This document shows positions 9,922-20,499 of a DNA stretch of 64,000 nucleotides, one piece after another. The notes under the pieces were generated by a model. That model ran no database searches. It worked only from the letters and a program-made list of their open reading frames with translations, and was not told the origin of the DNA. The position numbers and the translations under genes were made by a program. The DNA comes from Echinarachnius parma (taxonomy: Eukaryota > Echinodermata > Echinoidea > Clypeasteroida > Echinarachniidae), in assembly GCA_037951105.1 (NCBI GenBank), contig JBAMJV010009066.1:101178-165177 (forward strand), written 5' to 3'. The number at the start of each line of letters is the position of its first letter. The first letter of the stretch is position 1.

Positions 9922-11086
9922 TGCTTGCCTGACAAAGCGACAACAGTGATGTAAATGTAAATCAGATTCAAAGCGTTGAGGTGTGTCGAGTGTAACAAGA
10001 CATTCAATAGTCTCCGTGTTAGCGAAAAGATATTCCCAACAGTAAACGTTATTTGCACACGTCGAGTCGCTCAGCCCCGAAATCGTTGAATATTCATGAA
10101 AAAATCGCGCACGGTTTCCGGCTAACAGCCAATGGTAAGTCAGAGCGATCCCGACCAGCTGCACAATGCATGCATGGTATGAATGTTGCGTGCGCATTTT
10201 GGCATCGATATAAAAATACTGGATATAGCAACAGCGCCCTCATCATTAAGCCAGCGACAGTGTGAAAAAGTACTCCAAAAGTACTCCAAATACAAAGACC
10301 ATGCTCGCTCGAGTGAATCGATTTACGGAAATGAATAGAAGCACCTTTTGTATTTGGTCACTTAGGTGGACTTTTAGATACTTGCGCCGGCTTCAACGTC
10401 GCTCATTCGGCATTGTTCAGCGTGCTGTATCCAGTGTGTATATATCGATGCATTTTGGGCGGAATGCTTAGCACGTATGCCATAACTTTGGCGTAGCAAC
10501 CATGGATTTTGAATGTTAAATTTGCCTGAAACAATCACCCCATCTTGCATCTTGGGTGACACATGATATCGCTCCGTCTTGACCATGTTCAATGGGTTAA
10601 CCCTTTCATAATCAGTACATACTACATCAATACTTTTGTTTATCTTGGTTTGGCTTACATATGCTTTCATTGTTGCTAGGCTGGGCAAGCAAGAACTATT
10701 TCAGTTAAAGCATACACGTCATTTGCGTAAAGTTTGTCAGGCGTGGGGATGCTGCACCGCAAATCACCATTTGAACTAGGCTAGTTCGTGCGCAGTGCAG
10801 AACACCGAGGCACGTACCGTGCGTACGTAACGCGTTCGCAAGATGGCACCGCTCATCTGATTTCCGACTCCCAACCACCTTTAATGTTAAAGAATTCACA
10901 TGGGATTTGACGTGCATTTAGTGTTGCGTATCGCATGCAGATCGGTTCATATATTATCTACCAATCAGAGAGCTTGCTTGACATATACCGACATAGCAAC
11001 AGCTAATGTATGCAAACTAGATTCCAACTATTGAAGTGCGCTGATTCGGTAAGGATTAACTGAATGCCGTGTTTTTAGGTTTTCTC
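9922..11086. other. Intergenic region upstream of FAS1 gene B
   Basis: No recognisable gene. A minus-strand frame at 10688-10374 (104 codons) shows no family I can name and is probably chance. The segment 10770-10885 is related to 34497-34632 (listed separately). Confidence 0.5.
10770..10885 (+). repeat. Diverged dispersed repeat, copy 1
   Basis: Shares TTTGAACTAGGCTAGTT, CACCGTGCG, GCGTTCGCA.GATGGCAC and CTTTAAT.T blocks, in the same order and spacing, with 34497-34632. The family is unknown; it lies ~200-300 bp upstream of the TATA box of FAS1 gene B. Confidence 0.6.
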
Positions 11087-11203
11087 TATATAAATGAGGA
11101 TACAACTTGTGATCAGCACCTCACTTCGTCCTTCGCACCATCGGAACCACGTCAAGTACCGTCTTTGCCCGTCGCTGTATTCCGTTTCCAGAACTAATCC
11201 ACG
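11087..11203 (+). promoter_or_regulatory. TATA box and 5' leader of FAS1 gene B
   Basis: TATATAAA at 11087-11094, about 110 bases before the ATG. Box and leader match those of gene A, including CACCTCACTTCGTCCTTCGC and CCAGAACTAATCCACG just before the ATG. Confidence 0.7.
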
Positions 11204-13962
11204 ATGCACAAGCTCCTCGTCTTCCTCGCCGTGTTCTCTGCGGCAGCAGTCGCCTACCCGAAGGTGTCTGACCAGAGCGACGACAGCGCAGCGGCGTACC
11301 CGATCACGTCCAGCGAGTACCTGAAGATGGTCCTCGGGAAGAACCCGGGGCTGGTTGCCATGTCCATCCCGTTGGTCTCTGAAGGCAAGGTGGCGTATCG
11401 GCTCGAATCACTAGGCCTCCGGGAGATGGCGCAGATAGCTCGACAGGTCGACCTCGACCGCATTCTCGCTGGCCAAGGTTAGCATTATTTTATTTGTATA
11501 CAATATTGATCAAACCTTTTAATAAACCGCCATTCCAAACCTCTCGTTTACATTAAGTAGCCTTGTATTTGCCTTGATTGCGTTTATGAACGTTTATGAA
11601 TTTTCTTTGTATTGTGATGTTTTGTGAGTAGAAATGTATAAACACTATAGTATCGAGAGAAAATTAATGTACTATACTACTGGAGACCGAGACGTAACCA
11701 ATCTGACATTTACTTTAATTTGTCTCAAAATCCCTCGACATAACCAATGTATTAACTGCCTGCCTACTTTTCCGTTTTATCTCGTTTCAGATGCCTTCAC
11801 TCTGTTCGCACCCACCGACGACGCCGTAAGGAACTGGAAGAAGCAAGTCCCCGAGCTGGCCGCCGACCAGGGCGCCATGACTCGCCTGTGCATTGCGTGG
11901 ATGGTCCCCAGCGCTCTCCGCTCATCGAGCATAGTCAACGAGAAAATTGCGCAGACCATGGACGGCGCCATCTTGCGGTTCAACATCTACGATCAGACCA
12001 AGTCGGTAAATAAAGCGTGTATGATCAAAACGGTTTCTTACTAAATTGCTCATTCACATGTCGACATCTAAAGTCTTAACAAATTATAATTTTGTGCTAA
12101 CTTCGGGCAAGTGAATTGCTTGCCCGAGAGAATGTTTGTGAATATTCCACTAGCATTTAGACAAACATGAAACTTTATTTTCTTTCTCAAAACTGCATGT
12201 ATTTAAAACTGAATGAAAAATCCATGTTTTATTGTTGCATGTTGCAGCATATATTTGAATAACTGATCTAATTATTATACTATGGATTTTTTTGAGTGAG
12301 GAGTATAATAATTTTGCTTTTGCAAGCAAAGGCCATAATGCGTTTTTGTATTATTTCACCCCAGGTTACCAAGGTTACTTGCAACGGAGCCGCGATCACG
12401 GAGGCCGACCAGCAGTTGCTCACCGGACTCGTCCACGTCGTCGACCGCGTCATCTACCCTCTCGCTGATGGGGACGTCTTCCAGACCCTGGACGGACAGG
12501 CCAAGTTCTCGAAGTTCATCGAGCTCGTCAAACTAGCAGAACTCAAACAGGAACTGGCTACTTCATGTAAGTGTTGGGAATTGCCCACGCTTAAAATAAT
12601 TGTAACCGTCTTTATCCATATACGAGTGCTTGGACTAAAGTATCGCACGTCAAAAATCGACCACATTCAAATGTTTCAAAAGATTTCCAAAATATCAAGC
12701 AAGTATTTAAAACAAACTCAAATACAATATTCGTTTGATCTTTTCTCCCCATAATTGTTCATATCGCTTTATCAGCTTTTTTTTTCAATTTCCCATGAAC
12801 CTTGCGCGTTCACCCCACTCCATAACCTGGTATTTTTTTACCATTTGACGTTACAGCCAGCGACCCACTCACCCTCTTCGCACCGATCAACGAAGCCTTC
12901 GACAAGTTGCCCCGGGGAGTGATGGCCGAGCTCGAAGCCGACAAACCGAAGCTCCAGCAGCTGATCAGATACCACGTGGCAAGGGGCACCCGCTACTCGG
13001 CTGGCCTGGTCGACGGGCAGCAGATCGAGACCAAGGACGACCTCATGATCGACATCAGCATCAAGGAAGATGGTACGTAATCTTTTTACAGAAGTCTTCA
13101 TTTCAATCTCCCTTTTTCTTACAAGGATCTAGTATCATTCCTAGAGCTCTAGCTAGTGTTATATAATATACCTTGTATTCGTATCCCCAATAGAAGCTGG
13201 GAACCGGTTTTGGTTTTTGAATTTTCATTCCGTTAAAAGGTATTTACGATTGAAGTGTTCGAAAATTTATAATTATCCACTCTAGGTGTAGTCGTAGAAT
13301 TTGTTTCAAGCCGAGACTAGGGGTGTTCGACGTTTTTGAGACCAAGACCAGGTCCATTCCCACATTTTTGAGGCAAGACCAGGATTTTTACACAAATTCA
13401 GAGGCCAAGACCAGGATCTTCCAAAAAAATTCCGGTCGAGATCATTGGTGATTGTCGAGACCTTTTTTGTTTTTCAAATTCTGCCAGAATTATGCTAAAA
13501 AAGGAATATGCCAGGCATAATGCCAGATGCTAAAAGGGTCAAAATTATGCCAGAAAGCATAATTATGCCAGATCTGGCAACGTTGCTTGGTCCCTTAATT
13601 GATGAATCTAAATTAGTTGCTAAGTTATTTCACCATTCAAATTAATTTCTGTCAAAGGTAGGTAGGTACCTTTTCAAACAATAACTTGTCAATTGGATGA
13701 ATATTAAATTTTAAGCAAATCTGTTTAAAACTCCTTCGTTTATTACAATACTTTACTCTTTCAGAAAATCATGAATTATCAGACATTGTTCTTTTTAACA
13801 CTTTCAGGAAAGATCCAGCTAAACAAGGACCAGTCTGTCGCGTGCGACGAGGCAGACCAGACTCGAATCCTCTACCCCGACCTCCCCGCCACCAACGGTG
13901 TCATCCACGTTATCGACAACGTGCTCATTCCACGAGAAGCTCACTACACTCTGGAGATCTAA
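11204..13962 (+). CDS. Secreted two-domain FAS1 (fasciclin) protein, gene B, five exons
   Basis: Predicted exons are 11204-11477, 11791-12005, 12365-12566, 12857-13072 and 13808-13962, totalling 1062 nt or 353 residues, with GT/AG junctions and phases 1,0,1,1. The signal peptide is MHKLLVFLAVFSAAAVA. FAS1 domain 1 carries AFTLFAPTDDAV and LVHVVDRVIYPL; domain 2 carries LTLFAPINEAF and VIHVIDNVLIP. It is an extracellular matrix or adhesion-type protein by family; the specific role is unknown. Exon 3 may instead start 9 bases later (12374), which would match gene A; both options keep the frame. Intron 4 (735 bp) has gained repeat debris. The first four exons are very close to gene A while the last exon has diverged, including a different C-terminal tail. 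Confidence 0.87.
12104..12126. other. Hairpin in intron 2 of FAS1 gene B
   Basis: CGGGCAAG and its exact complement CTTGCCCG are separated by 7 bases. The role is unknown. Confidence 0.55.
13138..13290 (+). repeat. Fragment of TTAA MITE family c in intron 4 of gene B
   Basis: Contains ATACCTTGTATTCGTAT, GGTTTTGGTTTTTGAATTT and ATTTACGATTGAAGTGTTC followed by TTATCCACT, the same ordered blocks as the full element at 30286-30663. The ends are missing. Confidence 0.65.
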
Positions 13963-13991
13963 AGGCAGAGTACCCACAACCACTTGGAGCA

Positions 13992-14094
13992 TCCTCTACT
14001 CCGATCCGACCTTCCCTCCAACGTCGTCGTCCACGTCATCAACAACGTACTCGTACCCCGGGAAGTTAGCGATCGTTACATCCTGAAGGCTTAA
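13992..14094 (+). pseudogene. Duplicated remnant of the last FAS1 exon
   Basis: Just after the gene B stop, one frame reads DLPSNVVVHVINNVLVPRE and then stops at TAA. This parallels the DLPATNGVIHVIDNVLIPRE that ends gene B. The leading part (ATCCTCTACTCCGAT) also matches the upstream exon but is frame-shifted. It looks like a local partial duplication of the 3' part of exon 5, now within the 3' UTR or acting as a cryptic alternative terminal exon. Confidence 0.7.
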
Positions 14095-14303
14095 AATTAC
14101 CACCAACCACACCGACCATTATTTTACAACGAATTGATTTATGGACGTTTATTACGTTTATAATCAGTTATTGACATTATTCAACTTAGCTTAGCTTATC
14201 CCGTGGAAGAATTAGTTTAATCTCTTCTTCTAGTTTTGACATATCATACTTTATTTTTATCCACAAATTATGTAACGGGAATGTAATTCCTGCTTCCAAT
14301 ATT

Positions 14304-14342
14304 GTGTTGAAGTGTCGTTAAACATTATTTCCATTCCATTCC
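14304..14342 (+). repeat. LINE 3'-tail fragment
   Basis: Matches, in sense orientation, the last ~40 bases of LINE copy B (GTGTTGAAGTGTCGTTAAAC followed by ATTATTTCC and ATTCC repeats). It is a severely 5'-truncated insertion or residual tail in the 3' region of FAS1 gene B. Confidence 0.7.
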
Positions 14343-14358
14343 AATATACCATGCTATT

Positions 14359-14364
14359 AATAAA
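14359..14364 (+). terminator. Candidate poly(A) signal of FAS1 gene B
   Basis: AATAAA about 400 bases past the stop codon; other A/T-rich hexamers exist nearby, so use of this one is not certain. Confidence 0.35.
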
Positions 14365-16139
14365 TGTGATTTGAACAAAAGTATTACTGCATTTTAAAAC
14401 GTTGTCATATTTTACTTTACAAGTCATGCTAAGTGAGCGTGTGTGTGTGTTAAATGTACAAAAGTAAAAATGCTAAAAAATAATGATATACAATGCGGTT
14501 GTATGCCATGAGAGAATGCACGTGTTCGTACTGTTGTGCTATGTTTGACTCGTGGTGGTTGAGGAATGAAATAAACTGAATTGGGTGGTGTTGCAATGTA
14601 TGTTATCGAATATGCAGTAGTATAGTCTTTTACATGTGTGTTATGATGTTTTCGTTTGAAGAATGGATGAAATGGATTGAATTTTCATTTGTTTTAATTT
14701 GCGATGGTAGGACTGTGTGTACATACGTGGTGCAATAAATCAAACGCTTATAGACGACCCCAAATTGCATATTCAATAATAACATACATTTGTTTAACGG
14801 ATGAATACAAATATATCTGCAGATAATAATGATACATAAGGATATCTTGTGATAAACGAGCTGTTTCTCAAAACATGCATGTTAACTATAATGGTATATA
14901 ATACATAAAATATAAAACAAACCATAATAGTTTCATTACAAATAATGGAGAAAGCAAATAAACGCAGGATGGCGCCATTCATGATACCATAGTGAGCTGT
15001 AGGCTTGAAATCGATGGCGGCATTATAAGGGGAGAATGTAAAAAGGGGAATTTCGCAATATGTTAGACTTGTTGGATGGTGGAACAAATAAAGTGAATTG
15101 TTCTGGAACAATTGCGATTGTAAATAGGATGAAAGTCACAAGCCTAGACACAATCGATCATCATGATCATGACCACAGTATTTTCAATGGATGAATGAAT
15201 CTGCGGATACGATCAACCCGTTACACGCACCCCTTTTCTCACCCACAAATCGCAAAAGAAAATGAAATCACAAATTCTGACATTAACCCATTCCCTTCTG
15301 GATTCCGTAGCAACAGGTTGCTATTACATCGTCCATAGACAATAGAGATACACGATGTTATTAAATAGGGACATTTTTGTTACAAGCTCCGCTTTTAAAA
15401 CTGATCTAAACCATATCCCGTTATCTATATATTTGGTACTGTGTTTATTTAAACTCATTTACTGGTTGAATAAACGAAATGACATGAAAACAAGTACAAT
15501 ATGTTGGCATCATACCAATTTTAACACAAACGCGAACGCCCACTTAACATTATACACCATTAATATTTATGACATTTTGATTCTTTGTTGATATGGCCTA
15601 TCAATCTCATTGATTTATTCACGGCCAAGGTCAAATCAAATATGGGAGAACAAAAGCAGGGGTTCTAGATTTCCAACGACCCATATTAAAACAAAATCCA
15701 AGGTCGTTTCATTATAGGAAAAGCAACCAGACATGAAAGAAAAACTAGCGATAAGTTTAGATCCCTTTTACATTTTAAGATCATAATAATATAATTACGT
15801 CGTTAAGTTCGCAAACTTACACAGGGGAAGATATGACCCTTATACTGCATAGCCCAACCAATGTTTGTGTTAAGAATTAAATGTGCCTGCCAAGTTTCGC
15901 TTTCATTCACTTTCATGGCACAGTCGACTCGCGATCATAAAATCATAAATTAACATTTAAATCATTACTTGGTTTTCAACCAACAATCTATACGAATTTG
16001 AGCAATTAGTGTGTAACGTTTCGTTGTTGTTGTTAGTATGTCAAATTTTAAGGTATAAGCATCGTTTATTTTTTATAGTTTATTTTAGGATAAATTACAC
16101 AATCAGAATCAAAATACGGGACGTTTCCATTTTCATATT
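14365..16139. other. Intergenic, nothing recognised
   Basis: A/T-rich sequence with no open frame of coding character, no inverted terminal repeats that I could pair, and no RNA gene. Confidence 0.5.
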
Positions 16140-17400
16140 CTCATAGGCATGTGTACAAAGATGGGCACAGAAACCTGTTTTTCTTGAAAGTTGAAAAAGT
16201 GGAATGAAGCTCTTCATACGTACACAGATGAATATTTACGAGAATAGTAGGATTTGTTGATAAACTTGTGCTATGACTTGAGAGAGGGAGAGCTAGAAAG
16301 AGTGAGTTTTCAAGAAAAAGATATACGTGATAATATTTGAATATTTGCTTTACAGTAATGGAATATATATTTGGTTTTCTTTTTAAAACAGAGACATAAC
16401 CTGCCAACACCTGAACCGAAAAAAAAGACAATAAGAAAATATTACCTGCGTTCGTCACACATTTTCGTCGATTACAATTCAAATTCGTCGGTCACAGTTT
16501 GTTGCTGAACACATCTGTGACTGACGAATTTGAACTGTACTGGACGATAATGTGTGACAATGACTAAATTGAAAGGACTTTTTGTGAAATTGGTCGACAA
16601 TTATAGACGAAATTGAAGTTGGCATTGGCACATTTTTGGCTGCTCGGGACGAAATTAAAGGACAAATTTATAAAAATTGAATGACAAAAGTGTTAAAATG
16701 CACGGGAAAACCTACAGTAATTTATTCATGCACACCCACACAATACCCGTACCACTTGGAATATGTTTACACAAAGTAATATTTACGAGAAAATTACGAT
16801 TCGTTTATGTTTATTAGTATAAGTAATGAATCATATTAATATTTATTCATGCACACCCACACGATACCTGTACCACAAACAATTTGTTGATAGTCTGTTG
16901 ATAGTGTGGGGGAGGGGGGGGGGGGGGGGCTAGAAAGAGTGAATTTTGAAGAACAAATAGTATTATCTTCAAAGATAATCTTTGAAGATTTATATGTACA
17001 GTATATCTATAATGGAAAATATATTACCTGCTATCAACTGAGCAAAGAAAGAAAGAAGCAAGAAGAACATCTTACTGTTTATTCATGCACGCCCACATAT
17101 ATATCTGTACCACTTAAATAATGTTTACACAGATGAACACTTACGAGAATATAAAGATGTGTTACTATCATTCTAACTAAATAGAGCAAGAGGGTGGGTG
17201 GGGGGGGGGGGGGGGGGGCTAGAGAGAGTGAGTTTGGAAAAAAACAAAGATTTACTGCAGAATTATGGAAACCATTATTTTTTCTCTAAAACCAAAACCA
17301 GAGACAGCACCCTGCAGCTATCAAAATTGACCCAAGCATAAATCCACAAAAACTGTATTTCACGTATGAATATTTACGAGAATACGACGATTTGTTGATA
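16140..17400. repeat. Degenerate tandem repeat region with G runs
   Basis: Blocks recur in order: TTCATGCACACCCACAC..TACC.GTACCACTT, GTTTACACAGATGAATATTTACGAGAATA, ..GATTTGTTGATA, G-rich tract, CTAGA.AGAGTGAGTTT. Copies are visible near 16190-16320, 16728-16800, 16845-16955, 17080-17240 and 17360-17400. Runs of 16 G (16914-16929) and 19 G (17200-17218) occupy the same place in two units. Confidence 0.7.
16455..16559. repeat. Inverted repeat with ATTCGTC arms
   Basis: CACACATTTTCGTC...AATTCAAATTCGTCGGTCACAG pairs with CTGTGACTGACGAATTTGAACTG...GACGATAATGTGTG. A related short palindrome occurs at 18291-18312. It is MITE-like, family unknown. Confidence 0.65.
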
Positions 17401-17867
17401 AACTCCAGTTATGACCCGTAAGGGCCATTACGATACGACGTGCTCAAACGTACACAAGTTATAATACTTTGTATTGCCCATGCATGCCTAAAATAGAACT
17501 TAATGGAATGTTGTACCATATAACGTGAATATAAAACTCTAACATTCTAAAAGGAGGCTTGAGGTATATAAGAACTTTCTGTTCGTCTTCGTTCCTTTCT
17601 TTATTCTGTATTTCTTTCTCGTGGGAATGCGTTCCTTAAAGATACTTGGACCTCCTCAATTGAGTATCATAGCAGCTCATAATAATATGTTACTTTGTTT
17701 TTAAAAGACAATAGACAAGGCGTTTATGAAAGGGCCGTGCTTCTATTCGATCGATTCAAATGCAATATTGTGGTCTGTTTCAATTTTGCCTGAATCAAAC
17801 CGAGACTGGCCGTGACCTAAGTCCTTAAAACATTAACTATAATATAATGTTATTTCAGTAATGTATA

Positions 17868-18020
17868 AAGAGATAGTTGAGTTTTGGTACGCTGCACATT
17901 TTTGTTGTTGTGAGATAATGAAAAACTGAGTGTCAAATTCGAAAGAGCATACAGTTTTAACCACAGAATAAACTTTATTTGATCAAAATCGGTTCAGACA
18001 CGGCGGAAATTTCCATAAAT
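17868..18020 (+). repeat. Truncated copy of TTAA MITE family e
   Basis: AAGAGATAGTTGAGTTTTGGTA, GATAATGAAAAACTGAGTGTCAAATT, GAAAGAGCATACA and GAATAAACTTTATTTGA match the first ~150 bp of the full element at 32981-33506. Confidence 0.75.
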
Positions 18021-18324
18021 ATAACCATTTGTAATTATTGTGGGGGCCACAAAAATAAATCAATGCTTTTGAACCAGACGTTGAAAAACAAAAAAGCTTC
18101 AAGCTTCAAGATGGTTATTGTGCAGTATCTATGTAACTGTCACGGATGGGAAGTTTAATTTTGACACATGGACAGAATCATGATAAGCTTAACATCATAC
18201 AAAATAGGATGAAATCATAGAAATGATTTCTTAACTGTGTAAATTAAGGTCAAATATCAAAGGACTAATTTCGGGTAATTACGTATCATCTAATTCGTCA
18301 GTGACGAATTTGGTGTCTAGTTTT

Positions 18325-18353
18325 GTGTTGTTCTTTGCCTGGTGGTTCCCTTT
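18325..18353 (+). repeat. Right-end fragment of TTAA MITE family a
   Basis: TGTTGTTCTTTGCCTGGTGG followed by T(T/C)CCCTTTA matches the right end of the element at 7337-7759. Confidence 0.6.
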
Positions 18354-20189
18354 AGTCTATTAAAATGTTTTGTGTTTGTTTTATCAATATGACAACATGA
18401 GATTGACACGATCTAACATGTCAAGCATGGAAACAACAAGAGACAACAATAATTGTATTAAGGAAACAAAATAAACCACCCTCTTCAACTAATACAAAAC
18501 AAAACAATACAAAACAAACAAAACAAGACATTGTCAACGTTTATTAAATAATTATTGTCTATTTATTTGACATTGACTTTGTTTATATCCGTTTAACTCT
18601 GTTTTTTGCGGAAGTTCGGTGTTCCACGAGTGTGGTTATTGTCAATTATCCATAAAAATAACCCAAGCAATGCTGTTTTAAGAAAAATACAATAATAACA
18701 CACTTAGTCTAGTGTAGGGCAACCTCCACGAGAACGTGCAGTAAATATGGTAATCAGAAAGCCCACATGCCTGAATAATCATAAGAAATGAAGATCTTAT
18801 CATTCCAAAAAAGGCACTAAATCCACTGTATCAACTTTTAAGAAAATCGCATTTTATTTCCCTGACAATGTATATTACACCGGGAATATGACCATTAATG
18901 GATCCCTTTTCCGTTTTCGATTCCATATGATCATAATTAGTCTTTCAATTTTGATTTGAATTTTAGCTCGATAATTATGTAGCTCCTTATAAACATGTCA
19001 TTAACTCAAGTTTGATATATAGTGGATATAGCACCTTTTTAGCATTAAGCTCTTCAATAACCTCATCGGTCTATTACTGAAGGATGCTAACCATTGAAAT
19101 AATATTTGTATCCATCGAGGCGTGACTGTGACTGAATACACAGCCCTCTGTCATTATGGAGGATTCTCAGTTGATTTGAACTTGGCAGCTTTTCAAGAAC
19201 AAAACAGAAGAATGATAAATTACAGATATTATGAGTCGGGTGAAATTATCTATTGCCGAATGTCGTAATAAAACTCTTGTATTTCTTCAAAAAAGACTAG
19301 GATTACCTTTTGGACATGTATAAGTTCAAATTCGCCTGGACTGGTGAAGTGTGCCCCCCCCCCCCCCAAACAAAAAGGGAATTATAGAAGACAACCTGTA
19401 TGCACTAAAAACTACCAACACAGACAAGTCATTGTTTTAATCGGACTCGGTTACTGCATGAGGTTACTTTAATATTACCATCATTACTCAGCATTAATTT
19501 GTATAAATTGTCTGTCTCATTCCGTTTAAGATTTTGTTCACATTGTTTTCATCTATAATAAGTTAGTCGGTATTTTGTTCGGACTGAGTGGGATGTAGTT
19601 GACATAATTTGTTTTAGATATTCATCAGTTGTATTTTGTGTCTAGTATAGTCTTTTCATGATCATTGCATTGAAACCGATGAGCAGTTTCGTGTATTTAG
19701 TGCATTGACCGTGACCAATTTCTTTCCAGTCTATCGATAAACAAATACATATAAATGATGTTCATTATTTTGGTTTCACCGAGGTGTGAATGCGGTGAGA
19801 TCGGGGGGCTTCGGGCGGAACTGACAGTGACAACAACTTGTCAGAAGAAATTAACCAACATAATTATATATAAAACAGAATCAAAACAGACATCATCCGG
19901 ATGTATTCCTGTTACTGTCATGTAAAAAAACACACACGAAAAAACAAACAAAACAGCTGCCTATCTAAGGGGGGGGGGGGGGGGGGGTGGGAGCAGGTGT
20001 TCTATACAGGAGAATACTTTCTTGCCCATACTGTATTTCACCCCCATTGTTAGAAAACGTGATGACATTATACATAACGAAGGTTGTTGTTTTTTCAATC
20101 AGTATTACTATAATTATGTTTTTGTTACATAATCGGGCAATGCAGCCTTATAACGAACAATATTAAACAAAAGTACACTCATATCTTTT
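18354..20189. other. Intergenic, no gene recognised
   Basis: A/T-rich non-coding sequence. It contains a 14-base C run (19354-19367) and a 19-base G run (19969-19987). Nothing else could be assigned. Confidence 0.5.
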
Positions 20190-20327
20190 TAACGAAAGGG
20201 AAATTCGAAAAACCGTAACATGTCCCATGCTTCTAGTATTGTTAACACAAATACAACAAGGTATGAGGGAACCGGTATAATTCGAATTGGATTTTTAGGA
20301 TTTGGACAATGTTTTTACTTGATCCCT
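20190..20327 (-). repeat. Partial copy of TTAA MITE family c
   Basis: Reverse-orientation blocks CAACAAGGTATGAGGGAACC, GAATTGGATTTTTAGGATTT and GGACAATGTTT end at CTTGATCCCT directly before TTAA (20328-20331), as in the full copies at 27.6-30.7 kb. The other end is not recognisable. Confidence 0.65.
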
Positions 20328-20499
20328 TTAACCCCCACCCCATCTATGTGATGACGCTGGCTCCTGTGCAACTGTTACCTTTGCGGCGAAAAAAAAAAAA
20401 GTGCGTTCGATCAGTGACAAAAACAACACGAATGGGTAAATGAAGTTTCACGCCAGAGAACATGAATGAAGTAGACTGACAGCTGTCAGTATTCCCAAA

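Noticed and set aside
10374-10688. Minus-strand 104-codon frame upstream of FAS1 gene B
   Set aside because: No recognisable domain or splice context, and the composition is like the surrounding non-coding DNA.
14794-15111. Minus-strand 105-codon hydrophobic frame
   Set aside because: A/T-rich sequence often yields such frames; no homology pattern, splice sites or start context supports it.
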